Assembly: GCA_944376035.1 (NCBI GenBank)
Contig: CALWBJ010000102.1
Coordinates: forward strand, 1 to 15,010
Length of the DNA stretch: 15,010 nt
Source: an uncultured Clostridia bacterium
GTDB taxonomy: Bacteria; Bacillota; Clostridia; Christensenellales; Borkfalkiaceae
Reading direction: 5' to 3'
Shown piece after piece: positions 14,088 through 15,010 of the stretch. Every line of letters starts with the position of its first letter. Positions within the stretch are counted from its first letter, which is position 1. The position numbers and the translations under genes were made by a program. The notes under the pieces are model-generated. The model saw nothing but the letters and a program-made list of their open reading frames with translations. It searched no databases and was not told the origin of the DNA.

Positions 14088-14759
14088 ATGTCTGAAAGTA
14101 ACAAATCGGAAAAAAAAGAAAAGACAATAATAAAAAGAATGAAAATTGCAAAAAAGCCTTTTATGATAGCGGTTACCGGCGGTATAGGCAGCGGTAAAAG
14201 TACGGTCATGTCCGCAATTAAGGAAAAGGGATATTTTACTTTGTCATGCGATATTGTGGCGAGCGAACTTTACGGGAAAATTTCCGTTCGTCGTAAGTTA
14301 AAAAAACTTTTTCCGAGCGCCGTCAGCGGACGAATTTTCCTTAAAGCGGATAAAAAGAAAATTTCGGATATAGTTTTTAATGATAAATCCGCTCTTAAAC
14401 GGCTGAACGCGCTTATGCATCCGCTTATCATGAAGGAAATCTTCGCGCGCGCAAAAAAAAGCGGGGAAATGTTTGTTTATGTCGAAGTACCCTTGCTTTT
14501 TGAAAGTGCGTGGCAGGATTATTTCGATAAAGTGCTTATAGTTATGAGAGATGACGAAGAAAGGATAAAAAGCGTAATGAGCCGTTCGACTCTTACGAGA
14601 GAAGAAGTACTTGTAAGAATAAGTAACCAGACCGACTATCTTAAACTTGATAAAAGCAGTTATGAGGTAATCCTTAACGACGGAACGGAAAGCGTACTTA
14701 AAAAAAAGGCGGAAGAGTTTTGTTTAAAGACCGAGGCGGAGTTATCGGACGCTCGGTAG
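14088..14759 (+). CDS. coaE: Dephospho-CoA kinase
   Basis: CoaE phosphorylates dephospho-CoA with ATP, the last step of coenzyme A synthesis, in the cytoplasm. The Walker A loop G-G-I-G-S-G-K-S-T is at 31-39. D55 lies in the S-C-D motif, M-H-P is at 110-112, and the conserved V-E-V-P-L-L-F-E strand is at 132-139. An arginine-rich lid segment with S-R-S-T-L-T-R-E-E is near 165-173, and N-D-G ends the core near 197-199. At 223 residues it is about 20-25 longer than usual because of a lysine-rich N-terminal extension (1-25). That extension is supported by AAGG at 14078-14081, 6 bases before this ATG; the internal ATGs at codons 18 and 26 have no ribosome site. It is 25 bases after polA and in the same operon. 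Confidence 0.95.
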   Translation: MSESNKSEKKEKTIIKRMKIAKKPFMIAVTGGIGSGKSTVMSAIKEKGYFTLSCDIVASELYGKISVRRKLKKLFPSAVSGRIFLKADKKKISDIVFNDKSALKRLNALMHPLIMKEIFARAKKSGEMFVYVEVPLLFESAWQDYFDKVLIVMRDDEERIKSVMSRSTLTREEVLVRISNQTDYLKLDKSSYEVILNDGTESVLKKKAEEFCLKTEAELSDAR

Positions 14760-14831
14760 ATTTTATTAAACCCGGAAAGTCAATTAAAAACGAACGAAAG
14801 GGTTAAATAAAGATATAATAAATAAGTTCTG

Positions 14832-14866
14832 ATTTCAGTAATAAATCAAATTTCGGTAATAAACCA
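14832..14866 (+). repeat. Two-copy tandem direct repeat, 18-base period
   Basis: Two 17-base units, at 14832-14848 and 14850-14866, differ at two positions (ATTTCAGTAATAAATCA and ATTTCGGTAATAAACCA). They lie between coaE and its terminator. The function is unclear; this could be simple local duplication. Confidence 0.6.
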
Positions 14867-14881
14867 ATAATAAATTAAACT

Positions 14882-14926
14882 GCACTGCGCGCGGGGAAAT
14901 ATTCCCCGCGCGCAGTGCGCTTTTTT
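14882..14926 (+). terminator. Strong rho-independent terminator of polA-coaE
   Basis: GCACTGCGCGCGGGGAA (14882-14898) pairs perfectly with 14902-14918 around an ATA loop and is followed by GC and six Ts. The 17-bp GC-rich stem makes it the strongest terminator in the window. Confidence 0.95.
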
Positions 14927-14970
14927 AAATGCTTTTAAAAATTTTTATTATATCTTTTTAACAATTATCA

Positions 14971-14991
14971 GATTGAAATAAAATTTCAATC
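14971..14991. repeat. 9-bp perfect inverted repeat near the window edge
   Basis: GATTGAAAT (14971-14979) and ATTTCAATC (14983-14991) flank AAA. No T-run follows, so it is not a terminator. It may be an operator of a gene beyond the window, but no promoter can be assigned. No other feature is seen between 14927 and 15010. Confidence 0.4.
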
Positions 14992-15010
14992 GAATTCCGA
15001 ACTCAATTTA

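Noticed and set aside
14832..14991. CRISPR array or origin-like repeats at the right end
   Set aside because: There are only two imperfect direct repeats without spacers and single hairpins; no array, DnaA-box cluster or cas gene is visible.

Overview
This window looks like chromosomal DNA from a low-to-moderate GC Bacillota, most likely an uncultured clostridial (gut-type) lineage. The reasons are AT-rich spacers with sigma-A-type promoters, strong GGAGG ribosome binding sites, a clostridial two-membrane-helix/TetR gene pair, a BspA-type leucine-rich-repeat lipoprotein carrying InlB B-repeats, and a polA-coaE pair. The species call is inference.

Positions 1-2720 form a small one-carbon/corrinoid-flavoured locus. 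It holds the 3' end of a DUF2284 cysteine-rich protein, an overlapping PocR-domain AraC-type regulator, and, after a spacer with operator-like repeats, a uroporphyrinogen-decarboxylase-family (methyltransferase-like) protein whose usual zinc-binding cysteines are not visible. Two terminator-like hairpins close it. Positions 2926-4063 hold a self-contained PfkB sugar kinase unit with promoter, gene and terminator.

Positions 4090-8179 read on the minus strand. A well-formed promoter (TTGCCA-17-TATACT) drives a 1178-residue lipoprotein built from InlB B-type repeats, a cadherin-like domain and BspA-type LRRs, ending in a hairpin terminator. Beyond that terminator lies an 83-codon open frame with no ATG start, probably the decayed 3' end of another gene.

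Positions 8453-9475 hold a two-gene operon: a small two-helix membrane protein of unknown function and a TetR-family regulator. Next is an AT-rich MATE-family transporter with its own near-consensus promoter and two TTGTACAA palindromes, one at the start of transcription and one just before an alternative start codon. A convergent region follows, with an 18-bp perfect hairpin and a minus-strand tRNA-Leu(CAA) with encoded CCA and a strong terminator. The tRNA promoter appears to share DNA with a divergent polA promoter. DNA polymerase I (without a visible proofreading site) and dephospho-CoA kinase follow, closed by a very strong GC-rich terminator.

I found no CRISPR array, transposase, phage gene or recognisable defence system. 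The best candidates for something under-described are the DUF2284/PocR/UroD-like locus with altered metal ligands and the 2TM-protein/TetR/MATE stretch with paired palindromes. Most of the rest is ordinary chromosomal content.
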